Of a DNA stretch of 7,804 nt, positions 1-5,577 are shown one piece after another. Source of the DNA: Candidatus Aenigmatarchaeota archaeon (GTDB lineage: Archaea > Aenigmatarchaeota > Aenigmatarchaeia > GW2011-AR5); contig JACQIE010000028.1 in assembly GCA_016198645.1 (NCBI GenBank), positions 1 through 7,804 on the forward strand, written 5' to 3'. The notes under the pieces were generated by a model. The model was not told the DNA's origin. It ran no database searches and was given only the letters and a program-made list of their open reading frames with translations. Made by a program: the position numbers and the translations under genes. Every line of letters begins with the position of its first letter. Position 1 is the first letter of the stretch.

Positions 1-1
1 C

Positions 2-301
2 ATTATATACGGTGATCTCATACCAGCTAACGAAATAGTTATACTAAAATCTGCAGAAACATGTGACGTTTGTGGATGCAAGTCAAAAGTTGAGGAGCAT
101 CTTTACGGAGCCGGAATGCGTGCCGATTCATTGATATGCCCCGGTGAAAAGAAACATCCGAAACTGCATGAGGAACTTTTAGAAAAGGTAGAAAATTCTG
201 AAAGCGATATGCACCCTAAAAGCTATCTGAAAGAGCTTGCTAAGGAAATTCAGCAATTGAGGGCAAAGTTCAAGAGCATACCAACGCGTGAAAAGGCATA
301 A
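2..301 (+). CDS. C-terminal part of an unknown protein with a CxxCxC cluster
   Basis: The reading frame is open from the window edge to a TAA at 299-301 and gives about 99 residues, so the gene is probably cut off at its 5' end. An in-frame ATG at 116 would give only 61 residues and would lose the cysteine cluster. The visible part has a CDVCGC motif near residues 21-26 and another Cys about 25 residues later (SLICPG), which suggests a small zinc-binding knuckle. A charged, probably helical tail follows, rich in Lys and Glu. A TATA-like ATTATATAC at 2-10 and a GGTGATC that matches the archaeal anti-Shine-Dalgarno lie at the edge, but no in-frame ATG, GTG or TTG follows them closely. I do not recognise the family. 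Confidence 0.5.
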   Translation: MIYGDLIPANEIVILKSAETCDVCGCKSKVEEHLYGAGMRADSLICPGEKKHPKLHEELLEKVENSESDMHPKSYLKELAKEIQQLRAKFKSIPTREKA

Positions 302-307
302 TATGAC

Positions 308-312
308 TTTTT
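308..312 (+). terminator. Short T-run after the first gene
   Basis: Five T residues lie seven bases after the stop codon of the preceding frame. Archaeal RNA polymerase often terminates at plain T-runs without a hairpin. The run is short, so this is weak evidence. Confidence 0.2.
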
Positions 313-360
313 GGGCAACTACTTATTGAGCAAAGCCTCCTATGCGCGCATCGTTATAAT

Positions 361-369
361 CTTTATATC
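361..369 (+). promoter_or_regulatory. TATA box for the small ORF at 393
   Basis: CTTTATATC is a good archaeal TATA-box match. Its centre is about 28 bases before the ATG at 393, the spacing expected for a leaderless transcript. It lies too close to the in-frame ATG at 372 for that codon to be in the message. Confidence 0.4.
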
Positions 370-392
370 CTATGCCGCACTATATACAAATT

Positions 393-515
393 ATGACAAA
401 AGATGAGGAGATGGCAAAGAACTTCAAAGACCCTGAATTAGCCGAGGCTTTTCTGAAGATGAGAAAGGCTCTTAAGAAGACGGGTAATTATCTCAAACCT
501 TACTGGCGTTCTTGA
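393..515 (+). CDS. Possible small leaderless protein, 40 residues
   Basis: ATG at 393 to TGA at 513-515 encodes a 40-residue basic, Lys-rich, probably helical peptide (starts MTKDEEMAKN, ends KPYWRS). An upstream in-frame ATG at 372 would add seven residues, but the TATA box at 361-369 puts the transcription start near 391-393, so the shorter form is preferred. The last 23 bases overlap the 3' end of the PIN-domain gene on the opposite strand, so the two genes converge tail to tail. That is not the usual antitoxin-toxin layout, in which both genes share a strand. There is no recognised family. It could be a chance ORF, but a matching promoter and a protein-like composition speak for it. Confidence 0.35.
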   Translation: MTKDEEMAKNFKDPELAEAFLKMRKALKKTGNYLKPYWRS

Positions 516-990
516 TTAGCAATCCGTACTTTTCCTTTACCTCTGCTATAAATCTCTCATTGCCGATAAAGTCTGTATCTAACGTAACGAAAATTCTTGC
601 CCTGTCTGCTATTGCACATGCCAGAATCAAAGTGTCCATTGACTTCAGGTAGCCATTCAGTAATCTTAGCTCTTCAATTATCTCGTAAGTTTTCAACGTA
701 GGGGTGAATATTTTTACGCCTCTGTCCTTGCACAGTTTGTAGAGGAACTCGAATGCCATTGCTCTTGCGCCACCTAACTTGAAGATAATATTCTGGGTTA
801 TTTCCCCAAGTGATGGCGTGGAAAAGACACCGATGTATATAGGATTGCTTGACGTAAACTTGCCCAAGATCCTCGTGCATTGGGCTACAAATTCGGAATC
901 GTCTGTAATCGTCTCTAAGAAGACGTTAGCGTCTATGTGCTCCTTGATACGTTTGTCGTTAGATACGCCCTGTGTTATTGACGGGTTCAT
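493..990 (-). CDS. PIN-domain nuclease (VapC-like)
   Basis: The 165-residue product has the acidic pattern of a PIN-domain RNase: Asp20 in HIDANVFLE, Glu63 in SLGEI, Asp119 in MDTLILACAIA, and Asp138/Asp140 in TLDTDF. In this family these residues bind Mg2+ or Mn2+ for single-stranded RNA cleavage. The first 16 or so residues are an extension before the first beta strand. The ATG at 988-990 is supported by a TATA box centred near 1016, about 26 bases upstream, giving a leaderless message. PIN proteins are either toxins of VapBC modules or housekeeping RNA-processing factors. No antitoxin ORF lies directly upstream on the same strand; tRNA-Thr does. A solitary PIN protein is therefore more likely than a standard toxin-antitoxin pair, though the convergent small ORF at 393-515 is unexplained. 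Confidence 0.82.
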   Translation of the reverse strand: MNPSITQGVSNDKRIKEHIDANVFLETITDDSEFVAQCTRILGKFTSSNPIYIGVFSTPSLGEITQNIIFKLGGARAMAFEFLYKLCKDRGVKIFTPTLKTYEIIEELRLLNGYLKSMDTLILACAIADRARIFVTLDTDFIGNERFIAEVKEKYGLLIKNASKV

Positions 991-1010
991 TTATGGAATA
1001 TTGCATTGCC

Positions 1011-1020
1011 AGTTTATATT
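1011..1020 (-). promoter_or_regulatory. TATA box of the PIN-domain gene
   Basis: On the minus strand this reads AATATAAACT, centred about 26 bases before the ATG at 990. It begins six bases past the 3' end of tRNA-Thr, so the PIN gene probably has its own promoter rather than depending on read-through from the tRNA. Confidence 0.5.
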
Positions 1021-1025
1021 GTTAA

Positions 1026-1123
1026 AGCCGCCTGAGGGACTTGAACCCCCGACCTGCAGTTTACAAAACTGCCGCTCTTTGCTGGGCGCAACGCGTTGCG
1101 CCAACCAGCTGAGCTAAGGCGGC
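1026..1123 (-). tRNA. tRNA-Thr(UGU) with a D-loop intron
   Basis: The minus strand folds into a complete cloverleaf once 25 bases are removed. The acceptor stem is GCCGCCT with AGGCGGC (7 bp). The D stem is GCTC with GAGC. The anticodon arm is GCAGT-TTTGTAAA-CTGC written around anticodon TGT (5-bp stem GCAGT/ACTGC, loop TTTGTAA). The variable loop is AGGTC, and the T arm is GGGGG-TTCAAGT-CCCTC. The discriminator base is T, as is common for archaeal tRNA-Thr. No CCA is encoded. Read directly, the D-loop would be 33 bases long; removing 1079-1103 leaves AGCTGGTA, a normal D-loop. The gene sits between a small protein gene and the PIN gene on the same strand. Confidence 0.93.
1079..1103 (-). other. 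Noncanonical 25-base tRNA intron in the D-loop
   Basis: The intron lies between tRNA positions 20 and 21. It contains an 18-base perfect inverted repeat, GGCGCAACGCGTTGCGCC. The exon-intron junctions fit a bulge-helix-bulge: GCTG pairs with CAGC (4 bp), with a three-base bulge GTT on the 5' side and AAA on the 3' side. Cutting after the second base of each bulge joins the exons into the standard AGCTGGTA D-loop. The outer helix is the D stem itself, with one unpaired A, so the motif is slightly relaxed. Splicing of such sites is the job of tRNA endonuclease EndA; heteromeric or three-unit types tolerate noncanonical positions. Confidence 0.85.
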
Positions 1124-1147
1124 ACTTCTATCGCTTTACCGCTAGAG

Positions 1148-1155
1148 TTATAGCG
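1148..1155 (-). promoter_or_regulatory. Possible TATA box of tRNA-Thr
   Basis: The minus strand reads GCTATAAC, centred about 29 bases before the tRNA 5' end. The match to the archaeal consensus is only moderate, and the tRNA could also be transcribed from the upstream small gene, whose stop is 38 bases away. Confidence 0.3.
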
Positions 1156-1161
1156 CATTTC

Positions 1162-1395
1162 TTATCTTTCTGTTCTTCTGTTGGGCGACGTGTGAAAGGT
1201 TATCTCCTCCGTGATGATAACTTCATTTCCATCGGCATCTATATACGCCTTTCGAATGCCGTCTTCCACGACATTTTCAGTGACAAAATCGAGTGCGGTT
1301 GCATACGGTTTTGCGCGTTTCCCGAAATGCTTGAACGCCACGGTAACCGAGTTTTGTTGTTCCTCCATATAGATGCCCAGAATGCCGTTCCTCAC
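1162..1395 (-). CDS. Small protein of unknown family, weakly Alba-like
   Basis: The frame encodes 77 residues from a GTG at 1393-1395. That start is supported by a GGAGG ribosome binding site seven bases upstream (1403-1407) and a TATA box at 1432-1440, which leaves a leader of about 15 bases. An internal ATG ten codons in would give 68 residues but has no nearby binding site. The middle, SVTVAFKHFGKRAKPYA followed by TALDFVTENVV, recalls the Alba DNA/RNA-binding fold, where a strand with IKARGRA is followed by a helix with an E-I-V pattern. The match by eye is only K, G and the acidic-hydrophobic-V positions, and the canonical KPVMNYVLA stretch is replaced by RNGILGIYM. A chromatin or RNA-binding role is a guess. 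The frame stays open further upstream but without a usual start codon and across the TATA box. Confidence 0.55.
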   Translation of the reverse strand: MRNGILGIYMEEQQNSVTVAFKHFGKRAKPYATALDFVTENVVEDGIRKAYIDADGNEVIITEEITFHTSPNRRTER

Positions 1396-1431
1396 CCTTC
1401 TTCCTCCGACCCTTTTTCCGACGGGTATGCC

Positions 1432-1440
1432 AATATAAAT
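1432..1440 (-). promoter_or_regulatory. TATA box of the 77-residue gene
   Basis: The minus strand reads ATTTATATT, a near-consensus box centred about 41 bases before the GTG start, which predicts transcription from near 1410. A GGAGGGAGG run lies just upstream of the box (1441-1449) and may act as a purine-rich element or be incidental. Confidence 0.5.
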
Positions 1441-1512
1441 CCTCCCTCCTGATATTCCGAAGGTTCCGCGTGCAGACTGGACGTCTTCTATCAGGCAGGA
1501 AAGAACGCGGTA

Positions 1513-1628
1513 ATTTATATGGGCTTTGCAATTAAAGTCGTGGGCATGAACTTCATGCCCACAAACGGGTCAGGGTATTGGCGCAGAAGCGGCCAATACC
1601 CTTACTTTAATTGCAAAGCCATTTATAT
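1513..1628. mobile_element. MITE-like element with TIRs and 8-bp target duplication
   Basis: An 8-bp direct repeat ATTTATAT (1513-1520 and 1621-1628) brackets a 17-bp perfect terminal inverted repeat: GGCTTTGCAATTAAAGT at 1522-1538 and its complement at 1604-1620. Inside are two further hairpins. The first is TGGGCATG with CATGCCCA (1541-1548 and 1554-1561, loop AACTT). The second is GGGTATTGGC with GCCAATACCC (1573-1582 and 1592-1601), whose loop holds a further CGC-AGAA-GCG pairing. The element has no credible gene. Ends beginning GG with an 8-bp AT-rich duplication resemble ISL3- or IS6-type transposon ends, but the sequence itself is not one I know. It could instead be a structured RNA with a three-way junction; the left ATTTATAT would serve as its TATA box. 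The duplicated target is itself a TATA-like sequence. Confidence 0.55.
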
Positions 1629-1717
1629 GGGAATCATCAAATATGACAGTGGAATATCGTTGAGTCCTCCCTTCCACGTATTTCTTCACCATAACAGAAC
1701 GTTTCCCAAAGTCCTTT

Positions 1718-1722
1718 AAAAA
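1718..1722 (-). terminator. T-run after the MscS gene
   Basis: On the minus strand TTTTT starts three bases after the TGA stop of the channel gene. This fits hairpin-independent archaeal termination, although the run is short. Confidence 0.3.
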
Positions 1723-1725
1723 GAG

Positions 1726-2781
1726 TCATTCCTCTTTCTTGACGTAAAGCGTCTGCGTCGGGAACGCAAGCTCCACGCCCTCTTCCTCGAGCATATTTTT
1801 CAGCGCGAGGTTTATCTTCTCATGGACGTCCACGTAGCGGCTGTAGTCTGGTGATTTCACATAGTAAACGACCTCGAAGAGCAGAGCGGAATCGCCGAAC
1901 TTGCGGAAGTGTGCGCGGTCAAATTCTGCGCCATCCACGGACGACACTATTTTCCTTATTCCGGCAGGCATCTTTTCCAGCTTCTTCGTCGGTGTGCCGT
2001 AGGTGACGCCGAACGTGAATTCCACCCGCCTTTTCTCCATCGTCTTGAAATTATGGACGCGCGTTTCCGTCAGTTCTTTATTCGATACTATCAGCTCCTG
2101 CCCCTGAAGCGTCTGTATGCGCGTGGACTTTATCCCTATGCGCTTCACCGTTCCCATGTCGTTGCCTATGACTATGAAGTCACCGACCCGGAAGGGGCGG
2201 TCGAAGTAGATGGAGAACGATGCGAATATGTCACTAAGAACGTTCTGGAGCGCGAAAGCTATAGCGATGCCGCCTATTCCCAGACCGGCAAGGGCAGGCG
2301 TTATGTCATAGCCAAGGCTTTGGAGGACAAAGAATGCGGCTATTATCCACAGCGATGCCCCGATTACGCCTCCTGCCAGCTCTATCACGGAAACGTCCCC
2401 ATCGCCGTCCCGCTTCCTTTCTTCCGCCATCTTTTGCGTTCCGTAACTTACCAGAGCCTGCAGCGTTTTCACGGAGTAATACGTCCCGAATATCAGAATG
2501 GAGTAGAAGAAAGCGCTCGTTAATGGCGCCGGCGTCTCCATGAAGCCAAGGGCGATGTAAGCGGATAGCAAAGTGAAAAAGCGCATGCTTATGCGGTTCA
2601 GTGAGTCTATCAGAATGTCATCCAGCCTGCCTGGGGTGATTTTAGCCATATTCTTCATGCCGGAAAGCGCGATTGCCTTGAAAAGATGCATTGCTGCGAG
2701 AGAAACGGCGAATACAACAAGAGTCACCACATAGTCGGGAATCGCAGCCGCGGCACCTGACAGGAAGGAAATGTCTGCCAT
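1726..2781 (-). CDS. mscS: MscS-family small-conductance mechanosensitive channel
   Basis: The 351-residue protein is a membrane channel that opens on membrane tension and releases solutes during osmotic downshock. Hydrophobic segments lie at about residues 15-37, 64-84, 88-112 and 133-158, followed by the pore helix at about 161-190. That makes roughly five membrane segments, two more than E. coli MscS. The pore region is Gly/Ala-rich (ALAGLGIGGIAIAFALQN) and runs into the family signature SIYFDRPFRVGDFI at 190-203. The cytoplasmic beta domain follows (TRIQTLQGQELIVSN, 220-234), and the C-terminus ends near FPTQTLYV. The ATG at 2779-2781 has a TATA box about 25 bases upstream, so the message is probably leaderless. 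The gene is divergent from the oxidoreductase operon. Family membership is clear; gating properties and ion preference are not visible. Confidence 0.95.
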   Translation of the reverse strand: MADISFLSGAAAAIPDYVVTLVVFAVSLAAMHLFKAIALSGMKNMAKITPGRLDDILIDSLNRISMRFFTLLSAYIALGFMETPAPLTSAFFYSILIFGTYYSVKTLQALVSYGTQKMAEERKRDGDGDVSVIELAGGVIGASLWIIAAFFVLQSLGYDITPALAGLGIGGIAIAFALQNVLSDIFASFSIYFDRPFRVGDFIVIGNDMGTVKRIGIKSTRIQTLQGQELIVSNKELTETRVHNFKTMEKRRVEFTFGVTYGTPTKKLEKMPAGIRKIVSSVDGAEFDRAHFRKFGDSALLFEVVYYVKSPDYSRYVDVHEKINLALKNMLEEEGVELAFPTQTLYVKKEE

Positions 2782-2795
2782 AACCGAGAAATAGC

Positions 2796-2813
2796 GCTTA
2801 ATTTATATTAAGC
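2796..2813 (-). promoter_or_regulatory. MscS promoter: TATA box inside an 18-base dyad
   Basis: The minus-strand TATA box TAATATAAAT (2801-2810) is centred about 25 bases before the channel start codon. It lies within GCTTAAT-TTAT-ATTAAGC, a 7-bp perfect inverted repeat. A dyad over the TATA box could be a repressor site that blocks TBP, or chance symmetry in AT-rich DNA. Confidence 0.45.
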
Positions 2814-2859
2814 TTGGCAAAAGCGGCAGTGGCGTGCGGAAAGCCGAGCATCGGCACCC

Positions 2860-2892
2860 TTTAAATAATCTCAACCTTACAAAAATTTATTA
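2860..2892 (+). promoter_or_regulatory. Promoter region of the oxidoreductase operon, two TATA-like boxes
   Basis: Two candidates are visible. TTTAAATAAT at 2860-2869 would give a leader of about 25 bases, and AAATTTATTA at 2883-2892 is centred 29 bases before the ATG at 2917 and would give a near-leaderless message. A 5-bp inverted repeat GCCGA-GCA-TCGGC (2843-2855) lies just upstream and might bind a regulator. The choice between the boxes needs transcript ends. Confidence 0.4.
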
Positions 2893-2916
2893 AAGGCGTA
2901 TTGTAAGGGTTTGGTA

Positions 2917-4713
2917 ATGTCAAAAACGCTGAATGACTTTTCATGGAAGGTGGCAGGCGAGGCAGGCCACGGCATTCTGAACGCAGGCTTGTCCATGTTC
3001 GCCAAGACCTGCCTGCGCTCGGGGCTGAACGTTTTTGCCACGGCCGAATATCCTTCGCTCATACGCGGCGGGCACAACAATCTGGATGTCCGCGTTTCTG
3101 ATAAAGAAGTCCATTCGCACAACCGCCACACAGACATGCTCGTCGCGCTTAACGAAGAATCCGTAGGGAAGCACGCCCACAAGCTCTCCAAAGGCGGCGC
3201 CATAATCTACGACGGGGAAAAAATTAAGGCAGGAGGCGTCCGTCCGGACGTGAAGCTTTATTCCGTTCCGCTTTTTACTATAGCTAACGACGCAGGCGGG
3301 CAGATAATGCGCAATACCGTTGCCATCGGTGCAACTATGGCTCTGCTGAATTTTGATATGTTCGTGTTCGAGAGTGTTATAAGCGACAATTTCAAAAAGA
3401 AGGGCGATGCCGTAATAGCTGCCAACATCAAAGCCGCCCGCGCAGGCTACGATTACGTGAAGAAGAATTACAAGGACGACTTTGCCCACGAGCTGAAAGG
3501 CTCCGAAAAGGGTAAAGGGAAAATGTTCCTTTCCGGTCATGAAGCTCTCGTCGCCGGCGCCATCAAAGCCGGATGCAAGTTCTACTCCGCTTATCCTATG
3601 ACTCCCGCTTCGTCATTGCTCGGCGGCATGTCCGCTAATGAGCAGAAGTTTAACATAGTGGTCAAGCAAACGGAAGACGAGATATCCGCGATAAATATGG
3701 CAATAGGCGCGTCTTACGCCGGCGCCCGTGCCATGACAGGCACGTCAGGCGGCGGTTTTTCGTTGATGGCGGAAGGCTTCGGGCTGGCGGCAATGACCGA
3801 AACGCCCTTGGTCGTCGTCGAATCGCAGCGTCCCGGACCAGCGACGGGAATGGCTACACATTCAGGCCAAGCTGACTTGCGGTTTATGCTTCACGCTTCA
3901 ACGGACGAGTTCCCGCGCATTGTGATAGCGCCCGGCGACGTTGAGCAGTGCTTTTACGAGACGATAAAAGCGTTTAACCTGGCTGACAAATACCAGATGC
4001 CTGTCATAATAATGACTGATAAATTTTTGGGAGAGAGTTACTGGTCGGCGGAAGAATTCGATAGCTCTTCCGTGAAAATAGAGCGCGGCAAGATGTTAAG
4101 CGACAAAGAAACCACCGTGCTCAGTGAATACTCACGATATAAGGTTACGCCTGACGGCGTTTCGCCCCGTAGCGTGCCCGGGCAAAAAAACGCAACGTTC
4201 GTCGCTTCGTCTTACGAGCACGACGAGCACGGCTTTGAGCGCGAGGAGGAAGAAGTGCGCGTTGCGATGCACAACAAGCGCTTTAGAAAGTTTTCCTTCG
4301 CCGCGAAGGAGCTGAAAAACCCGCCTGTCGTTGGCGGCAAGAACGCAGACGTCACGATAATCGCATGGGGCTCAACGAAGGGACAGATACTTGAAGCTAT
4401 GACGTTACTGAAGGCGAAGAAGATAAGCGCGAACTATCAGCAGGTTCTCTACCTTAGCCCGTTCCCGTCGGAAGACGTGATGAAAGTTATAAAAGGCGCG
4501 AAGAAAGCCATAGTCATAGAGAACAACAAGACGTCGCAGCTTAACAGCCTGATACGCGAGCATTGCCTGCTCTCGGTGGACAATAAAATCCTCAAGTACG
4601 ACGGCCGCCCGTTCTCGCCGCAGGACATCGCCGAGAGCGTGGAAGAAATAATAAAAAGCAAGTCTCCCAAGACAATAGAGCTGGCAACATTCGGCAGGAT
4701 TGATAAAGAATGA
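2917..4713 (+). CDS. 2-oxoacid:ferredoxin oxidoreductase, fused gamma-alpha subunit
   Basis: With the beta subunit this enzyme oxidatively decarboxylates a 2-oxoacid (pyruvate, 2-oxoglutarate or similar) with CoA and TPP, giving acyl-CoA, CO2 and reduced ferredoxin. The 598-residue chain is a natural fusion. The gamma domain covers about residues 8-190, with GEAGHGI near 14-20 and YPSLIRGGHN near 45-54. The alpha domain starts about 203 and carries YPMTPASS at 226-233 (usually YPITPSS), KQTEDE at 250-255, TGTSGGGFSL at 275-284 and QRPGPATG at 304-311. The Thr of the first motif and the Arg of the last match positions linked to substrate and CoA binding in the Sulfolobus enzyme. The length is close to that enzyme's a subunit. 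ATG 2917 is preferred over an in-frame TTG at 2911 on TATA spacing. The stop overlaps the beta start by four bases. Substrate range cannot be read from the sequence. Confidence 0.93.
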   Translation: MSKTLNDFSWKVAGEAGHGILNAGLSMFAKTCLRSGLNVFATAEYPSLIRGGHNNLDVRVSDKEVHSHNRHTDMLVALNEESVGKHAHKLSKGGAIIYDGEKIKAGGVRPDVKLYSVPLFTIANDAGGQIMRNTVAIGATMALLNFDMFVFESVISDNFKKKGDAVIAANIKAARAGYDYVKKNYKDDFAHELKGSEKGKGKMFLSGHEALVAGAIKAGCKFYSAYPMTPASSLLGGMSANEQKFNIVVKQTEDEISAINMAIGASYAGARAMTGTSGGGFSLMAEGFGLAAMTETPLVVVESQRPGPATGMATHSGQADLRFMLHASTDEFPRIVIAPGDVEQCFYETIKAFNLADKYQMPVIIMTDKFLGESYWSAEEFDSSSVKIERGKMLSDKETTVLSEYSRYKVTPDGVSPRSVPGQKNATFVASSYEHDEHGFEREEEEVRVAMHNKRFRKFSFAAKELKNPPVVGGKNADVTIIAWGSTKGQILEAMTLLKAKKISANYQQVLYLSPFPSEDVMKVIKGAKKAIVIENNKTSQLNSLIREHCLLSVDNKILKYDGRPFSPQDIAESVEEIIKSKSPKTIELATFGRIDKE

Positions 4714-5561
4714 CTACGATGAAAGAACTGACGACAAAAGAAATGCCGTCGTGGTGCCCGGCGTGCGGAGATTTTAATATATTGTTCGCAATAAAAAATG
4801 CGCTCACGGAAATAAACGTGGAGCGCGAGAATATAGCGGTTGTTACAGGCATTGGTTGTGGTAGCAAGACAGCTCATTTTATTAGCACGTATGGCTTTGA
4901 AGGTCTTCACGGGAGGACAATGCCGGTTGCAACGGGAATAAAGCTGGCGAACAAAGGATTGAAAGTCATAGTCGTCGGCGGCGACGGGGACGGCTATGGA
5001 ATAGGCGGCAATCATTTCATTCACAGTATGCGAAGAAACTTGGATATAACGTATCTTGTCCAGAACAACGCCGTATACGGCCTGACAAAAGGACAATACT
5101 CGCCCACGAGCATGAAAGGCTTCAAGACTCCGACGTCTTTGGGCGGGGCGATAGAAGAAAGCGTGAATCCTGTGGCGCTTGCCCTTACAATGGGCGCGAC
5201 CTACGTCGCGCGCGGCTATGCATACGAAGTCAAGCACCTGCAGAAGCTTATCGTTGACGGCATAAACCACAAAGGCTTCTCGTTCGTAGACATCTTCCAG
5301 CCTTGTTCAACGTATAATAAAATCCAGACAATATCGTGGTACAAGGAGCATCTGGTGAAGATGGAAGAGATAGGGCACGACCCGTTAAATTTCGGCGAGG
5401 CGATGAAGAAAGCATGGATGAAGGAAAAGCTTCCGATAGGGCTGTTTTTCAAGGCCGATAAGCCAACGTACGAGGAGCAGGTCCCTGCCGCTTCCGTGCC
5501 ACTGGTGAAGCAGGACATAAGCAACGTTGACATAAAGCCGCTGCTGCAGAGGTTCAAGTGA
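4710..5561 (+). CDS. 2-oxoacid:ferredoxin oxidoreductase, beta subunit
   Basis: This 283-residue subunit holds thiamine pyrophosphate and one [4Fe-4S] cluster and passes electrons from the 2-oxoacid to ferredoxin. Four Cys match the cluster ligands of the family: Cys16 and Cys19 in WCPACGD, Cys50 in GIGCGS, and Cys199 in QPCSTYN. The TPP/Mg2+ motif is GGDGDGYGIGGNH at 90-102, followed by QNNAVYGLTKGQYSPTS at 118-134, a hallmark of these subunits. The ATG lies within ATGA at 4710-4713, overlapping the alpha stop, which indicates translational coupling; a second ATG three codons on is possible. No separate delta (two [4Fe-4S] ferredoxin-like) subunit is present in the operon, so this is the two-subunit (ab) type known from Sulfolobus and haloarchaea. 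Confidence 0.95.
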   Translation: MTTMKELTTKEMPSWCPACGDFNILFAIKNALTEINVERENIAVVTGIGCGSKTAHFISTYGFEGLHGRTMPVATGIKLANKGLKVIVVGGDGDGYGIGGNHFIHSMRRNLDITYLVQNNAVYGLTKGQYSPTSMKGFKTPTSLGGAIEESVNPVALALTMGATYVARGYAYEVKHLQKLIVDGINHKGFSFVDIFQPCSTYNKIQTISWYKEHLVKMEEIGHDPLNFGEAMKKAWMKEKLPIGLFFKADKPTYEEQVPAASVPLVKQDISNVDIKPLLQRFK

Positions 5562-5577
5562 TAATCGTGATGAAATA

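Noticed and set aside
393..990. Standard VapBC toxin-antitoxin pair
   Set aside because: The small ORF and PIN gene are convergent and overlap at their ends; VapB normally lies upstream of VapC on the same strand and carries a DNA-binding domain, which is not visible here.
1026..1123. tRNA pseudogene with a corrupted D-loop
   Set aside because: All stems pair perfectly, and excision at the predicted bulges restores a canonical D-loop exactly, which damage would not do.
1277..1531. 84-residue minus-strand ORF, Arg-rich
   Set aside because: It overlaps the better-supported 77-residue gene in another frame, covers its promoter, and has a composition typical of a shadow frame.
1519..1719. 66-residue plus-strand ORF over the symmetrical element
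   Set aside because: It starts inside a terminal repeat and reads both hairpins; the coding pattern is an accident of the inverted repeats.
4449..5270. 273-residue minus-strand ORF
   Set aside because: It is antisense to both oxidoreductase genes, whose family motifs are unmistakable; Cys/His/Arg-rich composition is typical of an antisense shadow.
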